Below are positions 34,109 to 45,600 of a stretch of 64,000 nt of DNA, one piece after another (positions within the stretch are counted from its first letter, which is position 1; each line of letters starts with the position of its first letter). The stretch lies in assembly GCA_022592445.1 (NCBI GenBank), contig JABYQR010000020.1:1-64000 (forward strand), given 5' to 3'. This stretch comes from Cytidiella melzeri (lineage: Eukaryota > Basidiomycota > Agaricomycetes > Polyporales > Irpicaceae). Made by a program: the position numbers and the translations under genes. Below the pieces are notes generated by a model that was not told the DNA's origin, did no database searches, and saw only the letters and a program-made list of their open reading frames with translations.

Positions 34109-35137
34109 CACCTATCCGTCCCGCTATGAAAGCCCCATCAGAGGGCATCAAACGACCCTGCGCCGAGCCATATCTGAGTCAGATCTGCGAGTTTTCCTCA
34201 CCCGTCTATAAACCGTTCAAGAATTAACTCAAATATCTTAGATCATCAGTCCCTGCCGAGCCATCGTGCTCCCGCCCTCGCGCTCACCATCATCTCCCAT
34301 CAATCACGCGCGGATTATCTCCGGCAATGTCCCCGCTCCCGCGCTCGCTGTCTACAACGATGAGCGCTGTATAGTACAGGTCCATGGCTTCCCCTTTGAT
34401 TCACTTAGTTCTTTTTGGCTGTATAGGGTAATCAAGTGTGTAGAATACGATTATGAAGTCCGATTTAATAATTACTTGATAGATCTCTCACTGTAGCCAG
34501 ATCTGTAGTGGCCACAGGGGTGTCTGGCCCTCTGTATATGCATGCACTATTCCTAACGTCTAGTGGCTTTGTTTAATTAATTTTGGATACATATGCGAAG
34601 AATTGGTGAAGAAACCATGTTATTTGAGACAAAGGAGAAGGTGCTATGCATTGAACATGGTGAAGAGTAGAGATGGGTGGCCACACATGGGATCATCTTG
34701 TACAATAAATCGCACACTTAATTGAAAGTGTTTTCCCATGTATATAGACGTAAAATAATGTGCCCGATTGGCGCAATAGCGGTTGGGCCAATTGTAGTAT
34801 ACCTGTTCCCCTCCTGCCTCCCAAAAGGTACAAAGCGCCCTCCCACTGTGTAACCATTGAGCGCGGGCTTGGCGCACCTATCCAGTCGTGTAGAGCACCC
34901 TAAAAAGCAATAGTACAAGGTAATACATCCCCCCCGCCGCTAATTCCGACGCTTCTAAGATGCTACAAAGGTGAGAAAAGGCGAAATTGACATGCTCCCA
35001 AGCACATATCTGCCTGTGGAGGTCCCTACAGGCTGGGGGACTGTAGAATTCATTCATAATAATGTTTAACATACATGATTCAGTATGTACAATATTTTAT
35101 TTGAAGGGGATTGAAGCCCTACAGCCCCAGATACATG
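34109..35137 (+). repeat. Left arm of the palindromic element
   Basis: 1029 bp; reverse complement of the right arm with one homopolymer length difference. Confidence 0.9.
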
Positions 35138-35217
35138 GAAATGACCCGAGAGCAAAGCTGGGTTCAAGAAGCTTTGTGCCGGGTTCTTGCACATCCTGGT
35201 CTTCCTGACTGCTTTTT

Positions 35218-36245
35218 CATGTATCTGGGGCTGTAGGGCTTCAATCCCCTTCAAATAAAATATTGTACATACTGAATCATGTATGTTAAACATTATTATG
35301 AATGAATTCTACAGTCCCCCAGCCTGTAGGGACCTCCACAGGCAGATATGTGCTTGGGAGCATGTCAATTTCGCCTTTTCTCACCTTTGTAGCATCTTAG
35401 AAGCGTCGGAATTAGCGGCGGGGGGATGTATTACCTTGTACTATTGCTTTTTAGGGTGCTCTACACGACTGGATAGGTGCGCCAAGCCCGCGCTCAATGG
35501 TTACACAGTGGGAGGGCGCTTTGTACCTTTTGGGAGGCAGGAGGGGAACAGGTATACTACAATTGGCCCAACCGCTATTGCGCCAATCGGGCACATTATT
35601 TTACGTCTATATACATGGGAAAACACTTTCAATTAAGTGTGCGATTTATTGTACAAGATGATCCCATGTGTGGCCACCCATCTCTACTCTTCACCATGTT
35701 CAATGCATAGCACCTTCTCCTTTGTCTCAAATAACATGGTTTCTTCACCAATTCTTCGCATATGTATCCAAAATTAATTAAACAAAGCCACTAGACGTTA
35801 GGAATAGTGCATGCATATACAGAGGGCCAGACACCCCTGTGGCCACTACAGATCTGGCTACAGTGAGAGATCTATCAAGTAATTATTAAATCGGACTTCA
35901 TAATCGTATTCTACACACTTGATTACCCTATACAGCCAAAAAGAACTAAGTGAATCAAAGGGGAAGCCATGGACCTGTACTATACAGCGCTCATCGTTGT
36001 AGACAGCGAGCGCGGGAGCGGGGACATTGCCGGAGATAATCCGCGCGTGATTGATGGGAGATGATGGTGAGCGCGAGGGCGGGAGCACGATGGCTCGGCA
36101 GGGACTGATGATCTAAGATATTTGAGTTAATTCTTGAACGGTTTATAGACGGGTGAGGAAAACTCGCAGATCTGACTCAGATATGGCTCGGCGCAGGGTC
36201 GTTTGATGCCCTCTGATGGGGCTTTCATAGCGGGACGGATAGGTG
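35218..36245 (-). repeat. Right arm of the palindromic element
   Basis: 1028 bp; reverse complement of the left arm with one homopolymer length difference. Confidence 0.9.
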
Positions 36246-36251
36246 CGCGAT
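36246..36251. repeat. Target-site duplication, right copy (CGCGAT)
   Basis: Partner of the hexamer at 34103-34108. Confidence 0.75.
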
Positions 36252-37090
36252 TACTACATTTCTACGTTCGCGTCCTGGCTTCCTCATATAATACCGCATT
36301 TTCTCTTCAGATTATCTGGAAGCCTTTTTTGAACGTTCGAACCCCGACCCATTCAGCGTTTCAGTTGGTGCTGAGTTTGCCCCGCTCAGAGGGGAAATTT
36401 CGAGACTTTGCTCACACCCCCTCGGATGAGTTTTGGTACGTACGTTACTGCGTGCTAACCCTAACTTCGCCAGCCAGTCAGGTTCGCGATCTGTGTACGC
36501 ACGTCAACCGATAGATAAGCAGATGAAACTGTTTTTTCGGGGCAGAAAGGGATGGGGGAAGACTTTGGAACCCTTTTTGAAAATGCTTGTTCCTCCCCTC
36601 AATTGTGGGACGGAATACTTGGGTGAGCAGTCGAGCTTCATATTGCCAGTGGGAATTGAAAGGGAGTGGTCGTTGCGGTCGTTGTCTTTCGAGGTCAAGT
36701 TCGAAAGTTTGCTCGGAAGCCTCAGTACCAACCTGCAACCCGCGAAGCCTCGAGGCGTATTTTTTTGTACCCTTCCCCCGTGGACCTCGGCTGGGTATGA
36801 GCATGAGAATTACTGAAAGCTGAAAAGGGTTGAGTATCGTGCTCTGGAACTATCAAGACTTTTTCTTTTTTGGGAAACCACCGAAACCATGATAGGAAAA
36901 GAGAACGAATCCCAGGAAACCGTGGAAATCAATGTCCCTTTGTCAGTGTGCCAGATCTGTTTTGGTGACCTAACACGTACAGGCTGCATGTTGCTTTCAG
37001 ACTACAACGTCCACAGGGCGACCGCTTCGCTGCGTGGACCGTTTAGCTAGTTACTTATGAAGTATTGTTTATCTCTAGGTGAGACGAGCT
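36252..37090. other. Intergenic region
   Basis: A 127-codon plus-strand frame (36433-36816) and opposing frames overlap here, without start context, splice support or recognisable domain; not called. The last part (37010-37085) resembles upstream sequence of the other F-box copies. Confidence 0.3.
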
Positions 37091-37124
37091 CAGCTTGATG
37101 GGCGTCGAAGGAAACGTACAGATC

Positions 37125-38240
37125 ATGCCTTCACGGCATTTGAATGCTGTATCTCCGCAGGTGAGCCTCAGCCGCATCTTCGAGGACGATGAAACTCTTC
37201 TAGCATGCCGTCCGTGTAGAAACGAAGATAACGTTTCGATGATACCTTGTAATCAGGAGGTCCTCCGAGACCTCGCGGACTCTTCTTTGAGGGCCTCTGC
37301 AGTCCGGCGAGTATACTTCTCGTCGGCGGAGAGGATTGTCAATACCATACTTATAACATGGGTTTAAGCGACCAGGCGGCGATTTTGGGCCAGACTGACA
37401 GTTGATCGACTGACAGTTGACGATCACCTACATACGACAGGCCCTTTCCTACATTGTAGCACATCGCAAACGGTTACTCGGCTTACGCTGAACCACACAC
37501 TATTCGGAACACCTCTTTACCTCATCAACCCTTTCCCATATTTGCGACATCGATATCTCAAGGTCCACTGGAGATCTCAGGGACTCTCTGTCGCAAGACG
37601 AGGTAGACAAGGATGTTCCTCTGTGTTCACATCCAAAGCTGCGCTTGTTGGACGTCAAAATGTCACATTGTATCGCATCACACCTGCTTTGTGACGAGAG
37701 CGTGCAGCGATTGGACTCTGCCCACCATTCGCCAGTCAAAACAAGGTGGTCCCTCTTCGACCCGAACGCGGCTTACAGAGGTATACTCCGCATGACGATT
37801 CACACGCACATCGATCGTAAGTATCCTGTTCGTCGCATCACCACAAAAAACTGAAACTCTTCCGAGTGCACTCATCTTTCACGCTCACAAGACAAACGGG
37901 GCGCCACTCTCAGGTTGCTACCCATGACCCCAAACCTAACGTCCCTCACCTTGACCAAAGCTACGCGGCGTACATCCGGCACTTCCTCTCTGCAGTCTCG
38001 AGCAGCAGTGTGGAAGCGCTCTTCGTCCATTTCTCGGTCCGCTTCAACGACTTTGCGCAATTCGCCGCGCTCGGAATGGCTTTCTTGCTTGGACAACGAC
38101 GAGTTTGCGAGACTGTTGCACATTGTCTTTGTCTTTAGGGGTCCCGTGTTGACGGATGCGAAAGGGAAAATCGAGGGCCATGTTCGGGATGCGCATAAGG
38201 ATTTGGGGTCGGGTCATCATGAATCATGTGTTGAGTGATA
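37125..38240 (+). pseudogene. F-box family pseudogene (copy C)
   Basis: Ordered, frameshifted remains of the family: VSLSRIFEDDETLLACRPC (F-box end), EVLRDLADSSLRASAVRRV, TSQTVTRLTLNHTLFGTPLY, then a C-terminal part MTPNLTSLTLTKAT, SEWLSCLDNDEFARLLHIVF, GKIEGHVRDAHKD. Several stops and frame changes; no intact F-box helix start. Confidence 0.8.
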
Positions 38241-38554
38241 GGATTTCGGTCTCTATACGCAACCTGTGCTCTTCTCATATCCCGATTTTCCAATTTCAAG
38301 CAGGGCGCACGTTTTCTACTTTCCTGTTATGGACATGCACGGTGTGCAATTAGTAAGCCATGCATCTACCCGTAGATCACAGCGGAGGCGCCCAAGTCTT
38401 GTTCGCACATCGCCACGCAGACAAGACCATAGCAAGCCGCTACCGCCACTTTGTACGGTATGGGATGTCTGGACTGTTTGGCTGGTCACTTACAATAGGT
38501 TCTCAATCTCTAGGCAAGGTACCTTCGGCTATTGGGCGTTGAGCGGTACATTTC

Positions 38555-38820
38555 ATGTATTCCGAAAGAGCACCTGTGTTTACGCAGGAGATCCTCGTTG
38601 GCTTCGTCGAGGATCGCAAAACTCTTCTAGCATGCTGTCTCAGTCCTCGCTCGCTGCTCTACGTAGGCTCGCAGAGTATGTTTCGGGATCTCGGCATCCG
38701 GCACAAAAACTACGATGTCATCCTCCGAGAACTCGCAGCTTCTCCGCTGAAGGCCTCTGCAGTGTCTGGTTCTTGCCAATCGCGCTCAATATACCTGTAC
38801 CTGGCAACATGACTATAGAC
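38555..38820 (+). pseudogene. 5' fragment of F-box family copy D, cut by transposon insertion
   Basis: Begins MYSERAPVFTQEILVGFVED with DRKTLLACCLSPRSLLYVGS and LRELAASPLKASAV, aligning with the first third of copy G. It stops where the transposon TIR begins at 38821. Its 3' part resumes at 47051 on the far side of the insertion. A small frame change just after KASAV may predate or follow the insertion. Confidence 0.85.
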
Positions 38821-38860
38821 TGTCGGAAATTTTAAAAGCGCCTCTTGAGCCATCCAGATG
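38821..38860 (+). repeat. Left terminal inverted repeat of the transposon
   Basis: Starts TGTCGGAAA and includes GCGCCTCTTGAG; the outer 9 bp are perfectly inverted at the right end, the inner part imperfectly. Confidence 0.75.
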
Positions 38861-39424
38861 GCTAGATGCTATGATAGGCGCGGAGATCCTCGAGAGGGGA
38901 TCTGGAGGGAATCCAGAGGCGATAGTGTACCTTTAGAGATTATCAATCCTTGAGATAATCTCAGACCCTCTGGATTGCTCGCCTGCCCTCTAGCGGGACT
39001 GATCACCTCTATTGCGCGTCACCTCAGCGGGATGCATCTAGATACTATCGCGGCAGCTGGAGGCCTCTGGAGAGCATCTCGCAGTCTAGAGTCAACAATT
39101 CACTTGAAACGACCTGATTAGATGATTGTTATCACATTAGACTGAATTGTTACCGCATTACAGTTATTACCGTTACATCACAGTACTCTGCTTAGACCGG
39201 ATTACTTACCATTCCAGACTGTATTACACATGGTTATGACCGAATTATTGTTGTTTACTGTTACCTCATATCACTCTGCTTAGTGCGGATTACTTACTAT
39301 TCTTACTGAGCCCTTGTATCGCATACTTATCAGGCAATGAAGCTTTTGTTATTGTTCTTATTACCATTGTATTGAATGTAGACTTAGCTTATCGCAAGGC
39401 GACGGGATTCAAATGCTCTAAGTC

Positions 39425-39499
39425 GGATTCGAACCCGCGCACATGAGTTAATAGACGCGCATAGACAACAGTAAGTCAGGTATTAAAACCGCTACGCTA
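39425..39499 (-). ncRNA. tRNA-like Pol III promoter pair (A and B box), possible SINE or tRNA relic
   Basis: On the minus strand TAGCGTAGCGG (39489-39499) fits the A box and GGTTCGAATCC (39425-39435) fits the B box exactly, in the right order. The spacing is longer than a plain tRNA, and the T-stem and D-stem do not pair well, so a functional tRNA is unlikely. Located in the left subterminal part of the transposon. Confidence 0.35.
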
Positions 39500-39718
39500 C
39501 AATGCCATATATACTGCGTAACTGAATTGCTTCTTATACCCGTTCTCTTACCTTCTAGCACCATTGACATTAACGAGAATAGCTATACCACTTCGCACTC
39601 AATGCATGCGTGCTGTAGTTTAATGAGCAATGAGTAGCGATAGGTAGCCGTGCATTATCAATGATCAAAGCAGTATTTTACAACACAGTGTAAACAACTC
39701 GAGTACCTCCTGGACCTC

Positions 39719-41704
39719 CTACGGTTTATGGCGCGTCGAACGTCGGGTTACGATGGGCTCCTGCACCTCTGCTGCATCCGTAGGATGAGTAGCGGTGTTC
39801 TTCTTCCCGCGCTTCCTTTCGTTTGTCGCGAGGGGCCGTTGATCTAGCGAACCGACACCAGCAACAATGACTGAAGTCCTCTGGGTATTGGAGCCTGCGG
39901 CTTGTGGGGGTGGACCAAGTCCAGGAGGAGCTGGCGGAAAAGCAGGCGCAACAGGCGAGGGAGCTCCAGAAGGAGGGAGAATGCGAGGGGCTGCTGGGCG
40001 CACAACTCCGCCGACAGGCTCGGTATCACGAGGAGGAGCAGACGACGAGGGTGAACGGACTTGGGTGGACACAGAGCGAGGAGCAGGCGGAGCCAGAGAC
40101 TGGGAGCGAGGGGGAGCAGGAACAGGATCTGCTGGCGGCGAAGGAAGAGCCCGAGAGGCACGACGAGGAGCAGCAGCCGGAGGGGGGGATGGACCGCGAG
40201 ATAGAGGCTCAATGTTTACTTCGCCAAACATGGCCTCGACTTCTTCATTGTGAGCGTCGATGTCTTCGTCTGGCTCCGCGAGGTCGGTATCTGACAATCC
40301 AGCGCTATCTTTTCCAAATACTTTGCGATTCATCCATTGAAGTAAAGGCTCCGTAGTCCGGGGAGATGTGATGAGGAGCTTCACATAACGGTCAAAAAGC
40401 GACTGATAATTGTATGAAGTGGCTTTCAATGTGTTTGCCACCGCGAAGCTATCGTCTCCGGAAATGAGATAGATAAGCTACGACATTATGTCGTTAGTTG
40501 ATGCATTGGTTAGAAGAATTGGACCACTTACGACGACGGCCGCAAATGCGATTAACCCAGGCGTTACAGTTGTGATGCCCCACAGATGCGCCTTTGTAAG
40601 TGTATTCGTGCTCCCTTTGATAGATCCCCTTCCGAGAATACCAGACTTGATGACCTGATCGAGCAGTACATGAGTTTTGAGGCTTGCGCATTATGCGGTA
40701 AGAGTCACGTACGAAGACAATCCTATTGGTTCTAAACAACCACACGATCTGGCCCGGACGATCATCGGGGTAGAGTGCATTGCAGTAATAGTCACGGGCG
40801 TTTTTAGGACCCAGAGCCTGCAGGACTTCGCAGGCCTTCCGCGATGCAGCCCTTCCGAGAGTGTCGCTGCTGAGACCAAGCGAGCCGAAGATGTCAGAAA
40901 TGTTCCCCATGGCAGCATGCACAAATTTGGACTTCTCTTCAAGAACTGCTTCGCGAAACTGAAAGTAGGTCAGACGCTGTGAATGAGAAGAGAAGGAACA
41001 AGCTTGTACCTTTGTTGGTAGCCACTCTGCTATCCCCAAAACGGGCTTGACATCCGGGTTGGCTGCCAGGACATCCCACATCTCCGCTTTGTGTGCCGTC
41101 TCCTGCGTATCTGTGCTATCGTAGCGGCTGGCTGCGTCGACAATTGGACGGGCCACGCTTAGTGCATCGCAAGTGAATTTATTTACCCAGGGCCGATAGA
41201 GTAGAGCGTATTTCTTTGCGCACTCTTGAACTTTCTTCACTCGCAAGTTCACAAGTGCGGTGGCAGGGTCGTTGTCTTCTGCCGGCTCCTTCGATCGCCC
41301 CTTTCCGCCGCGTCGCTTGGCCATTCGCAAATTGTCTGACAGCTTCTGTCTATCCTGTTCGCTTTGCCTGAGTTGCTCTTGCATGTCAACGTACTTCAGC
41401 TGGGCTCTGGTCAGCGCCTACGTCAGACGTCAGTGCTATTGAATAGTATGCAGAATGCCATGTTACTCACCTCCATCACGTCTTCGTCAGTGCGACGCGA
41501 AGCGCTTGAACGGGAAGCCTGACGGGAACTTGCAGAGCTGGGTGCAGGGCGGCTGTTTCCACGAGAACCGAGGCTCAGCGAGCCCATTTGCCCAGTCGGC
41601 AGTTGAGTGGTGTCGTCGTAGAGTTCCTTGTCCGAATCGTAACTGTGCTCGCGGCTGACGAAGTCATCGTCGTCCACGTCCAGGTAGCTCAAGTCCTGCG
41701 ACAT
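39719..41704 (-). CDS. Second gene of the transposon, 5 exons, function unknown
   Basis: 589 aa; exons 41471-41704, 41010-41417, 40713-40958, 40532-40654, 39719-40477 (1770 nt). Acidic start (MSQDLSYLDVDDDDFVS), a Ser/Arg-rich stretch, a coiled coil (QEQLRQSEQDRQKLSDNLRM), a folded helical middle (FTCDALSVARPIVDAASRYD, WDVLAANPDVKPVLGIAEWL, SDIFGSLGLSSDTLGRAA), the motif AHLWGITTVTPGLIAFAAVV, then SYNYQSLFDRYVKLLITSP, and a Pro-rich tail ending RRSTRHKP. The AHLWG..VTPGLIA..V motif followed by a Y..L/W..R segment resembles the uncharacterised DUF6532/DUF6698-type proteins abundant in mushroom genomes. Intact splice structure suggests it is still selected or recently mobile; a role like the DNA-binding second protein of CACTA elements is inference. 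Confidence 0.75.
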
Positions 41705-42646
41705 GAGAGAAATAGAGAGGAGAGCCCGTAAGATAATGCGGTACTGAGGGTAAATAGCATGCATTCTTACTTGTTTTATACCGATGCAGGAAGCGCGGGG
41801 AAGACGTTTTACGTCAATGTTAGCGTACGAATTTGTCTGGCTTGGTGGCGCGGAATGCCGAAGGCACGAGGATTGATGGTCATGCTGTAAATGCCTGGAT
41901 CATGGCGTGTTAGGACTACAATAGACGGAATGAAAGAAATAACACGATACCGTAAGATGCTGCTGGGCGTTGGCGGCAATAAACAGCATGTAGACTATGC
42001 TGATTGGGACAACGGTCCCGCGTACTACGCGTAGTGAATATGTTGACCTGCCTCATGTAATAACACAGGGGAGCGGCACGTTAGATGGAATGTAAAGAAG
42101 AGTGAAAGGGCGTAACCGGACACGACGTCGCCAACATCTCATGTGCTGTTGGCGTTCATATGATGTCGCCGGTAGGGAGATCGTCTGAGCGAACGTCAGA
42201 TGACAGGAGCTAGCACGGGTGAACATTGCAGCTCACCGATCAAGAACCCCTGCTCGACAGACGTGGCCTATGGGGTGATACTGCGAAGGGACTAGAAGGC
42301 AGGCAAAGTCGGTGTGCATGCCCTCACTGTGACTAATGAGCTTGTTAGAGAACGTCTATCTTCAGTCAGAATATGAAAGCGAGTAGGTCATAGAGAGAGC
42401 TTTGGAAGAGCCGCAAACGCAACTAGACCTGATTCAGATGATTTAGAAGGTAGTATGTGTCATGATGAGTGAGACAGAGCACATACCTTTTCATTAGGGG
42501 CGATCTATATGACCTTGGTGGGTAGGTTAGGTGAGACAGCATAGAGGGAGCGGTAAGGAAAGGCTTGAGATTAGTGATGAGCATGCAGTGACGGAGACAA
42601 GTGTGGGATCGGCGACGACAAGCAGCCTATGGACTTCCTAGTCACG
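41705..42646. other. Spacer between the two transposon genes
   Basis: About 940 bp without a coding frame; the promoter of the second gene and the 3' end of the transposase gene must lie here. Nothing else recognised. Confidence 0.4.
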
Positions 42647-45600
42647 CTATTGGACAATCTCGATATCCCGGTTCTGAAACAGAGACATCATCCGTAAAAA
42701 GTGGTCTGTGTCAAGGCCGTCCATTAGCGTATACTCTCCGTCATGCTGGCGATCTGGGACAATGACCGCGCCTCGGATGATAGATTGCGCTGGAACAACC
42801 ATTGACTCCCGACGAGGTTTCTCCCGTAGTCGACATAAGGCCAGTGCTGCGTCTGCTCTCCGTGCAACGGTTGCCATAGGCTGAATCAGGGCCAGGGCGA
42901 ACTTTTGCTCTCCAGTGGAATAGACAAAGATGCGGACCAGTCTGCAGAACATCACCTCGGTATCTGACATATGAATCAGAGCACAGTCAAACCGCTCAGT
43001 GTTGTAGTCTGGTGTTGATCTGCAGTAGAGACGATCCGTATTTGTTCTCCAGGATACCTTGTGCTCGAAGTCAACCAGCATATACGAGCAGTTGAGAACC
43101 TCGTAGAACGAGTGTCAGATTTCAATTTGATACTGATGCTGAGATGATGGGACTTACCGTGTCTGAGTCACGGATAGGTGGCACATTGTGCAACACTTGA
43201 TGAGGCGGAGGGGGGACGCTACTCGCCGCGGTTGTCCGAGACAGGAGGTCTCCAAGACAATTGGACAGCTTCCGGCGTAGGTTTATGAACGCGTCGTCGG
43301 TGGCTGACTGACGAGCGAAGTCGCTGAAAGTGGTCTTTTGGCGTGATCCGACGTAGACATGTCCGAATACCCATGCGTCCCTAGGCCTTATACTTGGCCC
43401 CTCAGGTTCCTCATCCGAATCCGCGGTTCTAATAGGCTCATTGGATTTCTTCGCCGCCTGATCCATGGCCTCGATGTGCGCACGCGTGAAACAGCATACA
43501 TGAGCTCGATCCTCAATCCTACCCAGCTTGAACAGAGTTTGAGTAGATCAGACTCTCATGTTGCTGACGGTTGTATAATCTCGTACCTGCGGCTCTACAT
43601 TCTTGAAGTTTGTTTGCATCCGATAGGCACGTCGCATAGGTCCATTCAAATTCTCGTTCACCTTCGTATCCATGTTGGCGATCACGCCCTTCCTTCGAAT
43701 GTCTCGAGCAGCGTGAATGTGGGCATGGATCTTGATTATGCCGTCCCAATCCTTGACATCGTCGCCTTCGTCGTGCTGAGTAGTATAATCCTGTATAAGT
43801 AGCAGTTGTTATCAAGCCACTGTCTGCCTTCTGTCTACAAAGCTTAACTCACCACTAGTCGGTCATGAAAGACATCTACTGTCCTCTCATAGGCGGCGAT
43901 GGTATCTTCCGTGTGAACCTCGAATGAGAGGTACATATTGAGTTCGTGCCATTTCCGAAAGAGTCTAAGCAAAGCGAAACCCTTCGGGGTCTGCGCTTGG
44001 CCCATAACGTTGTATGTGGCGTGAAGAAGAATCTGCAACACTTATGATCAGTCTGTATTTATCTGAGAGATTTGTACGTACTCTTGCTGCATCTGCCCAC
44101 TTTTTTCCATCGCTGAAGTCGAGCGTAAGGATCCCGGTTTTGAAATGCGCCAGATCAGACCAGCGTGCCATGGTCTTGAACCTAGAGAGGTATTTCAGCC
44201 TTCACATCAATTGAGTCTTGCGGAGGTATGTGACGCACGTTTCATCGACCTCAGCTTGCGCTTTTCGGCCGAGATCTTTGAGAATAATCTTGATCTCTGG
44301 GAGGATATGCTTTTGAAACACTCCTATGATGTCCACATGCAGACGATCATAGGAAATCGCCTCATGAACATCAGTATTTGCCACAGCCCATAGCGCGTTC
44401 TATGCGGGAGCGTCAGTATTGAACATGAGGGCACGCGCTGTGAATTTGGGCTGACTTGCCTCAACATTGCGCAAGCCGATGGCCTTGAGTGCGGCGCCTT
44501 TTGATGCCTTCGACTCTGCCCTGGTAACAAGTATTTGAGCAGATGCGGCAGTCCTGTAAGCATACCTTGTTTTCAAATCAGACAGTCCTCCTTTCGGAAC
44601 AAGGCACACGGGACACGGAGCTTTACCAAGGAGCCCTCTGATGAGCGCGAAATGGCATCTAACAAGGGGAAATGCAATCAATACAACAGAGTGTCAAAAA
44701 TGCGTACAATACGTCACTGTTCTTCGTAGTCAGCTGAGAGAACGTGGATATACGGGAACAAGATGCGAGGAATACCATCGCCGCAGCGGACGACCTCGCC
44801 CAGCTTTGAAATGCGTGCGACATCTTTGAGGAAAACGCGGAATGCCTCATGATAAACTGCATTCTTCCAATCAACAAAGCCGGGCTTCCCCTGCTCTCCG
44901 ACCATTCCCTCAGGCTGAGACAATCCGTAAATACATGCATCCCCAATAACTGAGCACTTACAATTGGCAAGAATCCCACAATACGTCCTCCGCCCCAAGA
45001 CTTGCCATTTCGAATCCACATCGGGAGGTTCCCAACGCGAGCAACAATGAAATGGCCTTTCTGGGTCCCGAACGTTGAAAGCACGCTGGTGTCTGCCCAC
45101 AAGATGATTGCGAGAGGCTTAGCGCCACTGCGAACCTCTGAGATGTCCGACTGATGATGACTGCTTCGTTAGAGTTTTTTCAGACAATCACATAGATCAT
45201 TACTCACCTGGACTTCGGCGAATTTCTTAGCAGTCCAGGGCTCGTCATAGAAGCGAACCCACTCTGTACCGTTGTACTTGGACAACCGTTGCGCATCCCA
45301 CTCCATGTAAGGCGCGAGCAAGGGATCTTGTACCTGAGAAAGGATCCAGTCCCAAAGTGGCCTCGAGTGGAAGTCGAACAGCTGGTCTGTGTCTTTGTAC
45401 GGCTTGCTGATTTTTGTCGAGCTGAACGAGGGATGGTACAACTTGGCGCTTTCCCACACAGTATTCACGTCGTCAGCGGACTTGAGAGTGAGATTGGCCG
45501 GCGTATTGACAGCGTCCTTGACGAGCTTGAAGAGATCGTTGACGAGTTGTTGGTTGAGGGACGCCTTTTGAGTGAACTCAGCGAACTCAAAGTCCAGGCG

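Larger units (their letters stand above)
34109..36245. mobile_element. Near-perfect 2.1 kb palindromic (foldback) element
   Basis: Two inverted arms of about 1.03 kb (34109-35137 and 35218-36245) flank an 80-bp loop. The only difference found is a run of 7 C (34929-34935) versus 6 G (35420-35425). Ends are CACCTATCC...GGATAGGTG, and the element is bracketed by the direct repeat CGCGAT (34103-34108 and 36246-36251), which shows it was inserted as a unit. No transposase: each arm holds the same short open frames of 76-77 codons, matching nothing known to me. It is probably a non-autonomous foldback element with very long terminal inverted repeats; the superfamily is not assigned. Confidence 0.85.

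Noticed and set aside
34266..36088. Paired 76-77-codon frames in the palindrome arms as genes
   Set aside because: They are present twice only because the arms are inverted copies; no domain, start context or bias supports translation.
34109..36245. Palindrome as two solo LTRs in inverted order
   Set aside because: The ends are CA...TG rather than TG...CA, and one duplication brackets the whole structure, which fits a single insertion.
36433..36816. 127-codon plus-strand frame beside the palindrome
   Set aside because: Opposing frames of equal length overlap it, composition is not coding-like, and no domain or splice support was found.
38266..38835. 189-codon plus-strand frame
   Set aside because: It runs across the end of pseudogene C, the start of fragment D and into the transposon TIR, so it is a chance frame over three unrelated pieces.
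39425..39499. A functional tRNA gene
   Set aside because: A and B boxes match, but acceptor, D and T stems do not pair acceptably and no anticodon stem is evident.
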